A stretch of DNA of 31,952 nt, taken from the NCBI GenBank assembly GCA_910585755.1, contig CAJUFH010000036.1, positions 1-31,952 of the forward strand, written 5' to 3'. Source of the DNA: an uncultured Muribaculaceae bacterium. Lineage in GTDB: Bacteria > Bacteroidota > Bacteroidia > Bacteroidales > Muribaculaceae. The position numbers and the translations under genes are program-made. Shown here in pieces: positions 1 to 6,974 of this stretch. Position 1 is the stretch's first letter. Every line of letters starts with the position of its first letter. Under the pieces are notes generated by a model. That model had not been told where the DNA came from and did not search any database. It saw only the letters and a program-made list of their open reading frames with translations.

Positions 1-50
1 ATTGAATTTCAATAATTTCAAAGTGCTATTATGATTTTTTAGTGGACACT
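1..50. other. Possible insertion-sequence end at the window edge
   Basis: The leftward structural gene stops at 49, right where an AT-rich stretch begins. Read leftward, the stop codon runs straight into TGTCCACTAAAA. Positions 41-50 form an imperfect palindrome (AGTG, 2 bp, CACT). An abrupt change to A+T-rich sequence with such a motif at the break is what the terminal inverted repeat of an insertion sequence could look like. No transposase is in the window, so this is only a suggestion. Confidence 0.25.
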
Positions 51-1380
51 AATGTTTCTTTATGCAGGAGATATTAAGTCGTGAGTTGTAGGCAAACGCC
101 TGTTGAGGTATAAGCTTATCGTGGCTGTCATAATCATCTGTCATGACCTCGCGAGTTACAAGAGATTGCAGATAGTCCTCTTTTACGGGTATTAGGGTGC
201 GCTCAGTTTTAAGTTCCTCCACTCGGATACTGTGCAGGAAATAGAACTGAGAGCAATTGCGAATATCCTCTTTGACCGCATCCTCACTCCGTTTCGGAGT
301 TACCAACACACCGCCGGGACGACTTGTCAAATCGTTAGGAGTAAAGGTAAACGCATATAGTTTGCCGAAATTATTCTTTTGATAGCGCAGAGGATATGTT
401 GAGGTGCTTGCAGCTTGATTAGTATGTTTGCATACGCAGAAACTTGATAAATCCTCGCCATTGTCGATAAACCTTTCGCATTCGCCGTTCTGGTCGTATG
501 TGTAAATCGGAGCGGAAATGAAGATGTCAACGGACTTAATAACATCACTCCAATTTTTAAGTGGGTTTAAGTCTGATTTAAGTGCATAGTCAAGGCTATG
601 CACAGGAGCCACAACACGGAGTTTCGCCGTAGTAAAAGTAGCATTTTCGCGATGCAGGTTGAACCAGAAAACACGGGGTGTGTTTTCAGAGCTGCATATC
701 ATAAGAATGGGTGCGGAATGTCTTGTCAAAGAGCCATCGTACAGACGGTAGGCGTAACGGACAAAGAAAGGGAAAATAAATTTACCTTTCTGAGTTGACT
801 CCTCAGCGATGAATTTGTTTATCTTCGCCAATACTTGATTGGTGATACTTGTTTTCTGGGTATCGTTAAACTCCGACCAGATAAGGTCGTTGTGTATGCT
901 ACACGATATTTCAAACTCAGCAGAGCGTTTCATCGCGCCTTGCAGACCGAATGACAGAGAACACTCGGGCATTGTTGTTCCAAGGTTGAGGTAGCCGGTA
1001 GTATCTCCTTTCCACAGAAAATAGTGCATACCATCGGAACAGAGAATAAGTAGAGTATTGCCGATAGAACTGAACTGATAAATATCCAATCTTGTAAACG
1101 TGGCCAATTGTGTAGGGGTCTCTGTCGTTTCTGACCTGTCATTAATCCAACTAACTGTCTTGCCATCCAACAGGATATAGTGCTTATACGAAGATGTTTC
1201 GTGGATATATGCGGCCTTTTGTGATGCCGACAGACCAATAGATGTTGGCATAGGCTGAAGGAGCGGTTTCAGTTGGCTATCCTCGCTTATTAGGTTTAGG
1301 GAGGCGGCGAGCTGGCCGTCGGGGCACTCGTAGTCGGAGGGTTGCGCCGTATACCCGTTGTATTTGATATCTTTGATCAT
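49..1380 (-). CDS. Phage structural (tail-associated) protein, apparently truncated
   Basis: This is a 443-aa protein beginning MIKDIKYNGYTAQPSDYECP. I recall this start, followed by a phrase on host-like KHYI strands, from a large protein that recurs in Bacteroides phages and prophages, normally much longer and usually placed with structural genes. No enzymatic motif is visible. The reading frame ends at SRLNISCIKKH, in the middle of what looks like a conserved stretch, and no other frame restores it before the window edge. The gene starts within the ATGA overlap with the upstream AbrB-like gene, so the two are co-translated. A virion role is inferred from family memory and from its position at the far end of the leftward operon. 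Truncation by insertion or frameshift is the main oddity. Confidence 0.6.
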   Translation of the reverse strand: MIKDIKYNGYTAQPSDYECPDGQLAASLNLISEDSQLKPLLQPMPTSIGLSASQKAAYIHETSSYKHYILLDGKTVSWINDRSETTETPTQLATFTRLDIYQFSSIGNTLLILCSDGMHYFLWKGDTTGYLNLGTTMPECSLSFGLQGAMKRSAEFEISCSIHNDLIWSEFNDTQKTSITNQVLAKINKFIAEESTQKGKFIFPFFVRYAYRLYDGSLTRHSAPILMICSSENTPRVFWFNLHRENATFTTAKLRVVAPVHSLDYALKSDLNPLKNWSDVIKSVDIFISAPIYTYDQNGECERFIDNGEDLSSFCVCKHTNQAASTSTYPLRYQKNNFGKLYAFTFTPNDLTSRPGGVLVTPKRSEDAVKEDIRNCSQFYFLHSIRVEELKTERTLIPVKEDYLQSLVTREVMTDDYDSHDKLIPQQAFAYNSRLNISCIKKH

Positions 1381-1745
1381 AGGGAGCAGCGGTATATGAT
1401 TGTGATGTACTTTGTGTTGTTTCTCTCAAATTCCGCGCCGCAGGGACAGCGCAGACGACCAATCGCGCCGGCGGCGGAGAGGACGGCGTTAGAGATGGCC
1501 TTGGAACAGGTGCGGAAGGTGCCTTTGCCGTAGGCGGTAGCCCATACGCGGCCGTCGTGGCGCCCGGCATACGTTCCCGAGCGCAGTTTGACATACAGAT
1601 ACCATTCGCCGGACTCCTGCGCGATGTCGATCACGTCGCCCGGGGCAAGAGAGAGTTTGCGGGCGATGTGGGCCGATATGTCGATTTTGCCGGAGGGGTG
1701 GAATGATATATCGTGCTTGCGGGAGTTTTTGAGAATGCTGTTCAT
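1377..1745 (-). CDS. Small phage protein with AbrB-like swapped-hairpin character
   Basis: This 122-aa product begins MNSILKNSRKHDISFHPSGK. The segment around residues 12-45 (I.FH.SG.IDIS..IA..L.L.PGDVIDI) has the spacing of an AbrB/SpoVT-type DNA-binding hairpin. The C-terminus has a CPCG pair. I recall the family directly upstream of the large structural protein in other Bacteroidales prophages. The ATG at 1745 was preferred over an upstream GTG at 1859, because the extra N-terminal residues are low-complexity and come from a duplicated sequence. TAATTTTG (a -7 type box) ends about 6 bp before the ATG, so a near-leaderless transcript is possible. The stop overlaps the next start by 4 bp. 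A regulatory or scaffold role is inference. Confidence 0.7.
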   Translation of the reverse strand: MNSILKNSRKHDISFHPSGKIDISAHIARKLSLAPGDVIDIAQESGEWYLYVKLRSGTYAGRHDGRVWATAYGKGTFRTCSKAISNAVLSAAGAIGRLRCPCGAEFERNNTKYITIIYRCSL

Positions 1746-1832
1746 CTTCGGCAAAATTAGATCTAATGATTGGTATTGGAGCTTTAAGTTGTGGGAGGGA
1801 ACGTGGTTGGCGGGGGGAGAGGGGGCAGGGCA

Positions 1833-1862
1833 TTTTTTCTTCGGCTTACGCCTCAGCACGGT
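1833..1862. repeat. Copy 1 of a 30-bp direct repeat
   Basis: This stretch is identical to 8548-8577 over 30 bp. Read leftward, both copies encode the start of the same peptide, GTG then LRRKPKKK. Here the frame runs on into low-complexity sequence, whereas the copy at 8.5 kb continues as a short operon gene. The copy lies in the 200-bp gap between yopX and the AbrB-like gene, where no other gene is convincing. It looks like a duplicated 5' fragment left by recombination. Confidence 0.8.
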
Positions 1863-1944
1863 GTTTGGAGGGGAGGGCGGGAATAGCTTTTCTGCGCCTC
1901 GCTCATAAGGGCTATTTTTTCAAGAGAGGTTCGGGATGGGCATT

Positions 1945-2379
1945 TTAGTCGCTCTTCAACAGTTCGGGGTGGTCGTGGATGTTGCCGATAACGTGTACTA
2001 TCCATTTCGATTCGAGCCAGGAGCCGAGCGGCATTAAGCCAAGTTCGAGTTCAAAGTAGAAGCGGACACAGAAAGCGCCGACAGCGTCATTCCACCCGAC
2101 TTCGCACGCCCAGCCTTTGGAACCGAATCGGAGTATATCACCCTCGTAGATTTCCTTGCCGTTCTTGTCGAGCATGCCGGTGAACAGTCCGACAGTATTC
2201 GGCTCGACTGGTGTCCACTTCATCGCACCCTGTTTTCGAGCGTTGGGCACTTTGCCTCCGATATAGACAATATCTTCAAGAGTCCCGTTCATTCCGGGAT
2301 TGTCGGTGTGTTTGATTGAGTCTCCAAAGATCCACCTTCCTGTCTGCGTGTTAATTCCACGAAATCTGAGTTCTTTCAT
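1945..2379 (-). CDS. YopX family protein
   Basis: The 144-aa protein opens with MKELRFRGINTQTGRWIFGD, then has VGLFTGMLDKNGKEIYEGDI near residues 62-82 and ends with HVIGNIHDHPELL. These three blocks and the length define the YopX family (PF09643), common in phages of Gram-positive bacteria and Bacteroidetes. Molecular function is unknown. Small beta-barrel-like phage proteins of this type usually sit in accessory regions between replication and structural genes, as here. The start overlaps the end of the upstream gene by 4 bp (ATGA). After its stop there is a 200-bp gap before the next gene. Confidence 0.9.
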   Translation of the reverse strand: MKELRFRGINTQTGRWIFGDSIKHTDNPGMNGTLEDIVYIGGKVPNARKQGAMKWTPVEPNTVGLFTGMLDKNGKEIYEGDILRFGSKGWACEVGWNDAVGAFCVRFYFELELGLMPLGSWLESKWIVHVIGNIHDHPELLKSD

Positions 2380-3596
2380 CTTTCACCTCCTTTCTCTGCC
2401 TCAGCAATGAGTGCGTCGGCCAATCTAAATGCCGTCTTTGCAAGATTCTCGGCTGGCGGGTTGGGGTCAACGCCAGGAATAGGCGGAGCGCATACGAGAG
2501 CTTGCATCATCTGCACCCCGATATTCAGCCTACGCTCTTTTGAGAAGACGTCTTTTAGAATATTGTCGGGCTGGTTATCGCAATTTGCGGTTTCTTGCGA
2601 TAAATTGACATTATCACCAAAGTATCGCTCCTTGAACTCGGTGAACGTGAGGGTGGCCGGTGTTTTATTCCCACAATAGGTCACAGTCATGTCGGGATAA
2701 ACAAAGTGAATTTTAGATTCTTGAATATCGGATTCCCAACATGAGGAATCTATCAAGGAATGACCTCCGCTCCATTTAAAGCCGTTTTCATGGAGAAGCT
2801 GTCTAAACTCTTTGTCCTCCTCTTGCGTGGCGAGGTAGACACTTACCTTGGATTCTATCGGTTTCATTTTTGCGACTTCTTCCAGCTCGGTGTAAGGTTC
2901 GAGGTCGGATTCTGGAATACTCCCTGATATGGCGTGGAGGAAGTATTTACCATCCTTCGTAATAGCGACAACTTTGCGTACGTCGCCATTATATCGCACA
3001 TAATCTCCCACCTTGAACTTCGGCTCGGCTGGCGCATCGCAATCGTTTGAGATACGGTTTGCCTTATCGCAATTTTCGGGCGGATTTTGAGATAACGGCT
3101 CGGCTGGCTTCGGCACAATCTTAGCAAATTCAGCCTTTATCACTTTTGCCACTCTATCAGATATTTCTTCTGATATTTCCGATACTGATTTTTTCTTCGG
3201 CTCAGACTTCGTGAAGTTATCTTCGTTAAGTTCATCCGACAGGCACTTGGAGCCGAAAAGGATGTCCAATAACGCCATTCGTGATAATGCTGATTCATGA
3301 GAATAATCTGGGTAACTATAAGGGTTCTTAGTTACCTCTTTGCATTTAGCGTAAAACTCCTGCACTTTCTTCCGGCTCACCGTCAGCATCTCCTCTCCCT
3401 CTGCGTCAGTGGTGAGGTTGTTCTGCCAATGTAAATGCTCTCCGAATAATTCATAGAGTAAGTCTGTACGATGTTTATGTAGTTCGCTTTTGTACTTTGT
3501 GGCGCAGTCTATCTCTACGCTCCACATTCTTTTTACTTCCTCCTTGAACTCTTTCGGGAGGCAGCTCCACACTTTATTTTGAAGTTCTGTTGTCAT
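2376..3596 (-). CDS. Phage protein of unknown function, 406 aa
   Basis: No enzyme motif is recognised. The N-terminal 130 residues are helical and charged. A hinge rich in Pro, Asn and Lys follows (about 160-195). A KFKVGDYVRYNGDVRKVVAI segment near 195-215 looks like a small SH3-like barrel found in several Bacteroides phage proteins. The last 50 residues have a PPIPGVDPNPPAENLAKTAF helix that I recall as a shared C-terminal tail of unrelated prophage accessory proteins. It overlaps the next gene yopX by 4 bp and the upstream small membrane-protein gene by 23 bp, so translation is probably coupled. The modular layout suggests a recombining accessory gene. Function is unknown. Confidence 0.75.
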   Translation of the reverse strand: MTTELQNKVWSCLPKEFKEEVKRMWSVEIDCATKYKSELHKHRTDLLYELFGEHLHWQNNLTTDAEGEEMLTVSRKKVQEFYAKCKEVTKNPYSYPDYSHESALSRMALLDILFGSKCLSDELNEDNFTKSEPKKKSVSEISEEISDRVAKVIKAEFAKIVPKPAEPLSQNPPENCDKANRISNDCDAPAEPKFKVGDYVRYNGDVRKVVAITKDGKYFLHAISGSIPESDLEPYTELEEVAKMKPIESKVSVYLATQEEDKEFRQLLHENGFKWSGGHSLIDSSCWESDIQESKIHFVYPDMTVTYCGNKTPATLTFTEFKERYFGDNVNLSQETANCDNQPDNILKDVFSKERRLNIGVQMMQALVCAPPIPGVDPNPPAENLAKTAFRLADALIAEAEKGGER

Positions 3597-3804
3597 TTCG
3601 TATTTCCATTTTTAGTTCACGAATTGAATCAGCAAGATTGCCGAGGATTCTGTCATTACATTCAAGCTCAATATCCAGCGACTTTAGTTTTGATTCGATT
3701 CTATCGAGGTTGCTACCATTGCTCAGCCTGTATTCCTTATAGCAGATTATTGTCACGATAAGGATTACGGTAAGACAGATGATAATTGTTACAGCTATTA
3801 TCAT
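3574..3804 (-). CDS. Small membrane-anchored coiled-coil protein
   Basis: The 76-aa product has an N-terminal hydrophobic segment (residues 1-22, MIIAVTIIICLTVILIVTII) followed by a charged helix with heptad-like Leu/Ile spacing (ESKLKSLDIELECNDRILGN). A single anchor plus coiled coil fits a phage inner-membrane accessory protein. Holin or spanin-like function cannot be shown, and the position in the accessory block rather than beside lysis genes argues against a simple call. It overlaps its upstream neighbour by 4 bp and its downstream neighbour by 23 bp. Confidence 0.6.
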   Translation of the reverse strand: MIIAVTIIICLTVILIVTIICYKEYRLSNGSNLDRIESKLKSLDIELECNDRILGNLADSIRELKMEIRNDNRTSK

Positions 3805-4367
3805 TTTTTCTTTCTTTTGATTATCAGCTCTACTTCGATTGGGTCAGAGTCCCATGTGAGGTCGGGGAATAATTCCGGGATAAGGTATGTCATAGTTTTT
3901 GCCATCCATAAACCCCCGTTACGCCGTCTATAACGCACACGTTCAGGTTTAACTGCAAAGAGAGATAGAGTGCCGTCAGAATCTCTCGCCACCCATCCTT
4001 GAATCACGGTGTCAGCGTCCTTCTTCTGCTTGCCGAGAGCGAAGTTGGCGCCAGCCTTGAATCCGTCCTCATACGAATCGGCAGGGCACTCACAGCAATC
4101 AAAAGCTGTGTTTTCTCCTCCGCAAAGGTCGCAATCATTCTTCCACTCGCATTTTTCGCAGAGATATTCTTTTCTCACGGCTTCTCTCCCCCCCTTTATT
4201 ACGTCCTCCTGCGTGATTGTCTCTTTCTCTTTGCCGAGTGCGTAGGCTCGGTCGAAAGCGAAGTTGAACGTGCTTTTTGTTAAGGAGTGGCTATCGCAAA
4301 GATGAGGGTCTTTGCAGAACTCTTCCCAGCACTCTCGCTTCTTCTGTTGATATTCTTTGTCTGTCAT
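3801..4367 (-). CDS. Cysteine-rich phage protein of unknown function, 188 aa
   Basis: The central part holds a cysteine cluster (CEKCEWKNDCDLCGG, then CCECP, residues about 74-95) that could bind one or two metal ions. Just after it is a YEDGFKAGANFALGK helix. An ARDSDGTLSLFAVKPERV segment follows near residues 127-145. I recall the ARD.DG.L.LF..KP phrase as a recurring domain in Bacteroides prophages. The last residues are basic. No catalytic motif is visible. It starts within the operon and overlaps both neighbours by 4 bp. Confidence 0.7.
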   Translation of the reverse strand: MTDKEYQQKKRECWEEFCKDPHLCDSHSLTKSTFNFAFDRAYALGKEKETITQEDVIKGGREAVRKEYLCEKCEWKNDCDLCGGENTAFDCCECPADSYEDGFKAGANFALGKQKKDADTVIQGWVARDSDGTLSLFAVKPERVRYRRRNGGLWMAKTMTYLIPELFPDLTWDSDPIEVELIIKRKKK

Positions 4368-4543
4368 TTTACATTCAATTTTGCGTTTGTTGTTTTGAGG
4401 TATTGTTCAGCTTCACGGAGCGAGCCTATTGCCTTGCATAGTTCCGGTGGTGCAAATCTTAGTTCATCTTTGCAATCTCTAAGAGTTATACCACACGCAC
4501 AAAGCATTGCCATAATCTTTTGAATTTTTTCTGCGACTGTCAT
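4364..4543 (-). CDS. Small phage protein, 59 aa
   Basis: This short gene encodes MTVAEKIQKIMAMLCACGIT and continues with a second helix ending NAKLNVK. The start at 4543 was chosen because it overlaps the upstream stop by 4 bp and is preceded by a purine-rich GGAGGTGGAGGG stretch, which here is a good ribosome-binding site. Two amphipathic helices are predicted by eye. No function is recognised. Confidence 0.6.
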   Translation of the reverse strand: MTVAEKIQKIMAMLCACGITLRDCKDELRFAPPELCKAIGSLREAEQYLKTTNAKLNVK

Positions 4544-4866
4544 CCCTCCACCTCCTTTCCGAGGTCGGCTAAAATCCACGCCTGTGACAACAATTCTCTG
4601 AATACTCGCTCTTTCTCTATATACTTCATAGATAGTTTTCTGCGCATCTCCTTCTTGTTCTTTCCGACAACCATGCAGCCTCCGTTTACTCCGACGAAGC
4701 AATACTCACGATTATGGCGGCGATTATATTCTAAAGCCCATCTTATGTGGTCTTCGCAATATCGGTAACTGTCGTTCTGCACTCCCTCATAGCCTTTCGA
4801 CATGATGAAGTGACCGAGGGCGTTTGCTTCATCGAAAGAGTGACATTTGGTATAGATTTGTTTCAT
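4540..4866 (-). CDS. Phage protein of unknown function, 108 aa
   Basis: A small mixed alpha/beta protein starting MKQIYTKCHSFDEANALGHF. The part around YCFVGVNGGCMVVGKNKKEM looks like a beta hairpin. No catalytic motif is recognisable. The gene is bracketed by 4-bp overlaps on both sides, which supports its reality and its start. It belongs to the accessory block between the methyltransferase genes and yopX. Confidence 0.6.
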   Translation of the reverse strand: MKQIYTKCHSFDEANALGHFIMSKGYEGVQNDSYRYCEDHIRWALEYNRRHNREYCFVGVNGGCMVVGKNKKEMRRKLSMKYIEKERVFRELLSQAWILADLGKEVEG

Positions 4867-5156
4867 AGTTGTACCTCCTTTGCGATTTCTGGGAAGAGGG
4901 ATTTGAGCAAATCTATTCTCCCTTGATTGTATGGCGAATACCCAAAGTTCTTAGGGTCGAGCTGCACGAGGATACCCTTGTGTATGTCTTCCACCTTGCT
5001 TTTCTCCACAAGGCAGAAGCGGCGGAGCAGGAAGCGGATTAACCGCTCAGCATTTTTAATCTCCTGCGTTCTAAGGCTGATGATTTTATCGCTTAGATTT
5101 GGATATATTTCCTCCGCATACTCTCGGGCGAGGGCGGTGATTTGGTCGTCGTTCAT
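4863..5156 (-). CDS. Phage protein of unknown function, 97 aa
   Basis: The product is a helical protein beginning MNDDQITALAREYAEEIYPN, with a basic helix (RLIRFLLRRFCLVEKSKVED) in the middle. The phrase ALAREYAEEI..N is one I recall from many short Bacteroides prophage proteins without assigned function. Its stop overlaps the next start by 4 bp, and 29 bp separate its start from the ASCH-like gene upstream. Confidence 0.6.
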   Translation of the reverse strand: MNDDQITALAREYAEEIYPNLSDKIISLRTQEIKNAERLIRFLLRRFCLVEKSKVEDIHKGILVQLDPKNFGYSPYNQGRIDLLKSLFPEIAKEVQL

Positions 5157-5185
5157 AATTTTTCTCCTAATTTGATGATGAATAC

Positions 5186-5797
5186 TTAATCGACTAATTC
5201 AAAGTCGTAGACGAATACATAGGGATTGGACTCCCATGTTCCTTTGCCGGATATGCGGTCTATCAGAGAGGCATAGGCTTTACGGGGTGTCTTAAAGGCT
5301 ACAATAGTTTCGCGTTTGAAGTCGCTAAACCCAAACCTTTTCTCATTAGGGGTGCTGTAATCTCTTATCTCCTCCCTGAAGCAATCCTCGTCGGATATAT
5401 CCTGCAACCGCTCCACACGCACATTGGTTATGCGTATGTGGTGAGGCATAAGGTCGGCACGGACAAACATCTTGTTAGCCCAACCAGCAGTATCTTCGGA
5501 GCCTCGGTAAATGTCGAATAATCCGCAATCTTTGTAGCTTTGTGCCACGGCCACGACTTCGCCAATCTTGTATTTGGGTAAGATATATGCGCCCTCTATG
5601 TCAAAACCGTCAGCATCGTGCATTATCGGATATTCAAGCACTGCATTATCCGACATTCGGCGATATACATAAAACCCGCCAACATCTTGCCCTTTGAATG
5701 ATGTAGGGCAGGTTATTATCCGTCTTGTCTGCGTTTTACGCCCGCTCAAAACGGCTTCTGTGAGTCCGTATTTATCTGAGAACATTATCTTTTTCAT
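5186..5797 (-). CDS. ASCH/PUA-like phage protein
   Basis: The 203-aa protein opens with MFSDKYGLTEAVLSGRKTQT followed by RR. This I.F...Y...VLSGRKTQTRR pattern is the hallmark start of ASCH-like (PUA-fold) proteins of phages, which are thought to bind RNA or modified nucleotides. Near residues 73-90 the KIGEVVAVAQSYKD stretch forms another strand typical of the fold, and HHIRITNVRVERLQDISDED matches the conserved I.V..VR.ERL..I...D segment. Catalysis is not demonstrated for the phage group. The gene overlaps the end of the upstream methyltransferase by 26 bp, so the two may act together, for example in nucleic-acid modification. That link is inference. Confidence 0.7.
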   Translation of the reverse strand: MKKIMFSDKYGLTEAVLSGRKTQTRRIITCPTSFKGQDVGGFYVYRRMSDNAVLEYPIMHDADGFDIEGAYILPKYKIGEVVAVAQSYKDCGLFDIYRGSEDTAGWANKMFVRADLMPHHIRITNVRVERLQDISDEDCFREEIRDYSTPNEKRFGFSDFKRETIVAFKTPRKAYASLIDRISGKGTWESNPYVFVYDFELVD

Positions 5798-6278
5798 TGT
5801 CAGTTTCTTTCATAAAGCACATCCAATGAGTATTGGAACGCTTGCCGGATATATGTCCGAATATTGGTTTGTGCGGTGTCAGTTTTAGAATCTCAGAAAC
5901 CTTGATGTCGGTTTCGTTCCACTTGAAAATCAGGAAACCGCCGGGCATAAGGACGCGGAAACATTCCGCGAAACCTTTTGCGATAACTTCTTTCCAGCCC
6001 GGTAACAATGCGCCATATTTCAACATCTGCCAACCGTCAAGTTCTTTCTTCGAGCCGGAATATTTAAGATGCGGAGGGTCGAACACCACCATTCTGAAAG
6101 AGTTGTCGGGATATGGCATATTTGTGAAGTCAGCTATCACATCGGGATTGACCTCGAATTTGCGTCCGTCACAGAGCGTTGTCGATACCTGGCGAATATC
6201 CTGGAACAGGACATTAGGGTCGTGCTTGTCGAAGTAAAACATTTTCCCACCACAACAAGCGTCAAGGATTGGTTTCAT
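5772..6278 (-). CDS. Class I SAM-dependent methyltransferase-like phage protein
   Basis: This 168-aa protein begins MKPILDACCGGKMFYFDKHD; the DACCG glycine-rich turn is the SAM-binding motif I. VVFDPPHL near residues 66-73 corresponds to motif IV (DPPY type), and FRVLMPGGFLIFKWNET is the strand-helix region following it. The DPP signature is that of amino-group DNA or RNA methyltransferases, with His replacing the usual Tyr. The short length and lack of an obvious target-recognition domain leave the substrate open. The ATG at 6278 was chosen because it begins the conserved motif and lies 2 bp after the upstream stop. Related small phage methyltransferases are common in Bacteroidales. Confidence 0.75.
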   Translation of the reverse strand: MKPILDACCGGKMFYFDKHDPNVLFQDIRQVSTTLCDGRKFEVNPDVIADFTNMPYPDNSFRMVVFDPPHLKYSGSKKELDGWQMLKYGALLPGWKEVIAKGFAECFRVLMPGGFLIFKWNETDIKVSEILKLTPHKPIFGHISGKRSNTHWMCFMKETDNEKDNVLR

Positions 6279-6280
6279 AA

Positions 6281-6961
6281 TCACTTCTTTTTGCGGTTTA
6301 CCCATACTTCTGTTTCTGAAATTTGGGGACAAAGCACGACTGTTATCTCATCCGTCAGAATGAAAGAGTTACCCCCGGCTGGGCTGCTCGCTACATACCT
6401 GGCCTTGTCAATGCCGAGCAACTCCATCGCGTTGCAGAGTGCGAGAACCTGATACGCGTTAAAGACTTGTTCGTAAATTCCGATCGCAGCCTCTTGCGGC
6501 GGTATCATTCGCCCGGTCGGTTCTTCTATGGCCGGAGACGAATTGCCGGAACCGTTGCATATCGGGCAGGTGTGATATTCTTCGTGCGTATAGCCGTTTT
6601 TGTCTTCATAAGACCATTCAACTTCGCCGTCTCCGTCACAGTCTTCGCACTTAATAGCGGGGCGGACAGTCTTCATCTCTTTTTCAGTAGACACACGCCC
6701 GACGGCCTTTTTGAGTTTGGCAAGAGTCAGGGTGATGTCTATGTTATGAGGGTTCAGGACTTTCAGGACGTGTAGATTGTATGGCTTGTATTGGCCCTTG
6801 CAGATTTCCGGCTTAATCATTATCAAGCGATGCGTTTCAGTCGCGCACACAAATCCGTCAGAGAGAAAAGGAGCCTGTATCTGCTCTCTGTAATGGGCAC
6901 TGTCGTAGAAAAGCGCCAAGAGTGCGGACTCGTCGAATTGTTTGGTAGGCATTGGATTCAT
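6281..6961 (-). CDS. Phage protein with clamp-like N-terminus and DnaJ-type zinc motif
   Basis: The 226-aa protein has a central pair of CxxCxGxG units, CEDCDGDG and CPICNGSG, about 20 residues apart (near residues 105-140), like one zinc site of DnaJ. Before it, LSDGFVCATETHRLIMIKPE resembles the ..ATDGHRL.. strand of sliding-clamp domains. After it, ALCNAMELLGIDKARYV and FILTDEITVVLCPQ could belong to the same fold. I recall this arrangement as a recurring Bacteroides phage protein of unknown function. A sliding-clamp-like fold is inference. It sits 13 bp after the C5 methyltransferase. Confidence 0.65.
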   Translation of the reverse strand: MNPMPTKQFDESALLALFYDSAHYREQIQAPFLSDGFVCATETHRLIMIKPEICKGQYKPYNLHVLKVLNPHNIDITLTLAKLKKAVGRVSTEKEMKTVRPAIKCEDCDGDGEVEWSYEDKNGYTHEEYHTCPICNGSGNSSPAIEEPTGRMIPPQEAAIGIYEQVFNAYQVLALCNAMELLGIDKARYVASSPAGGNSFILTDEITVVLCPQISETEVWVNRKKK

Positions 6962-6974
6962 AAATTGAATATGG

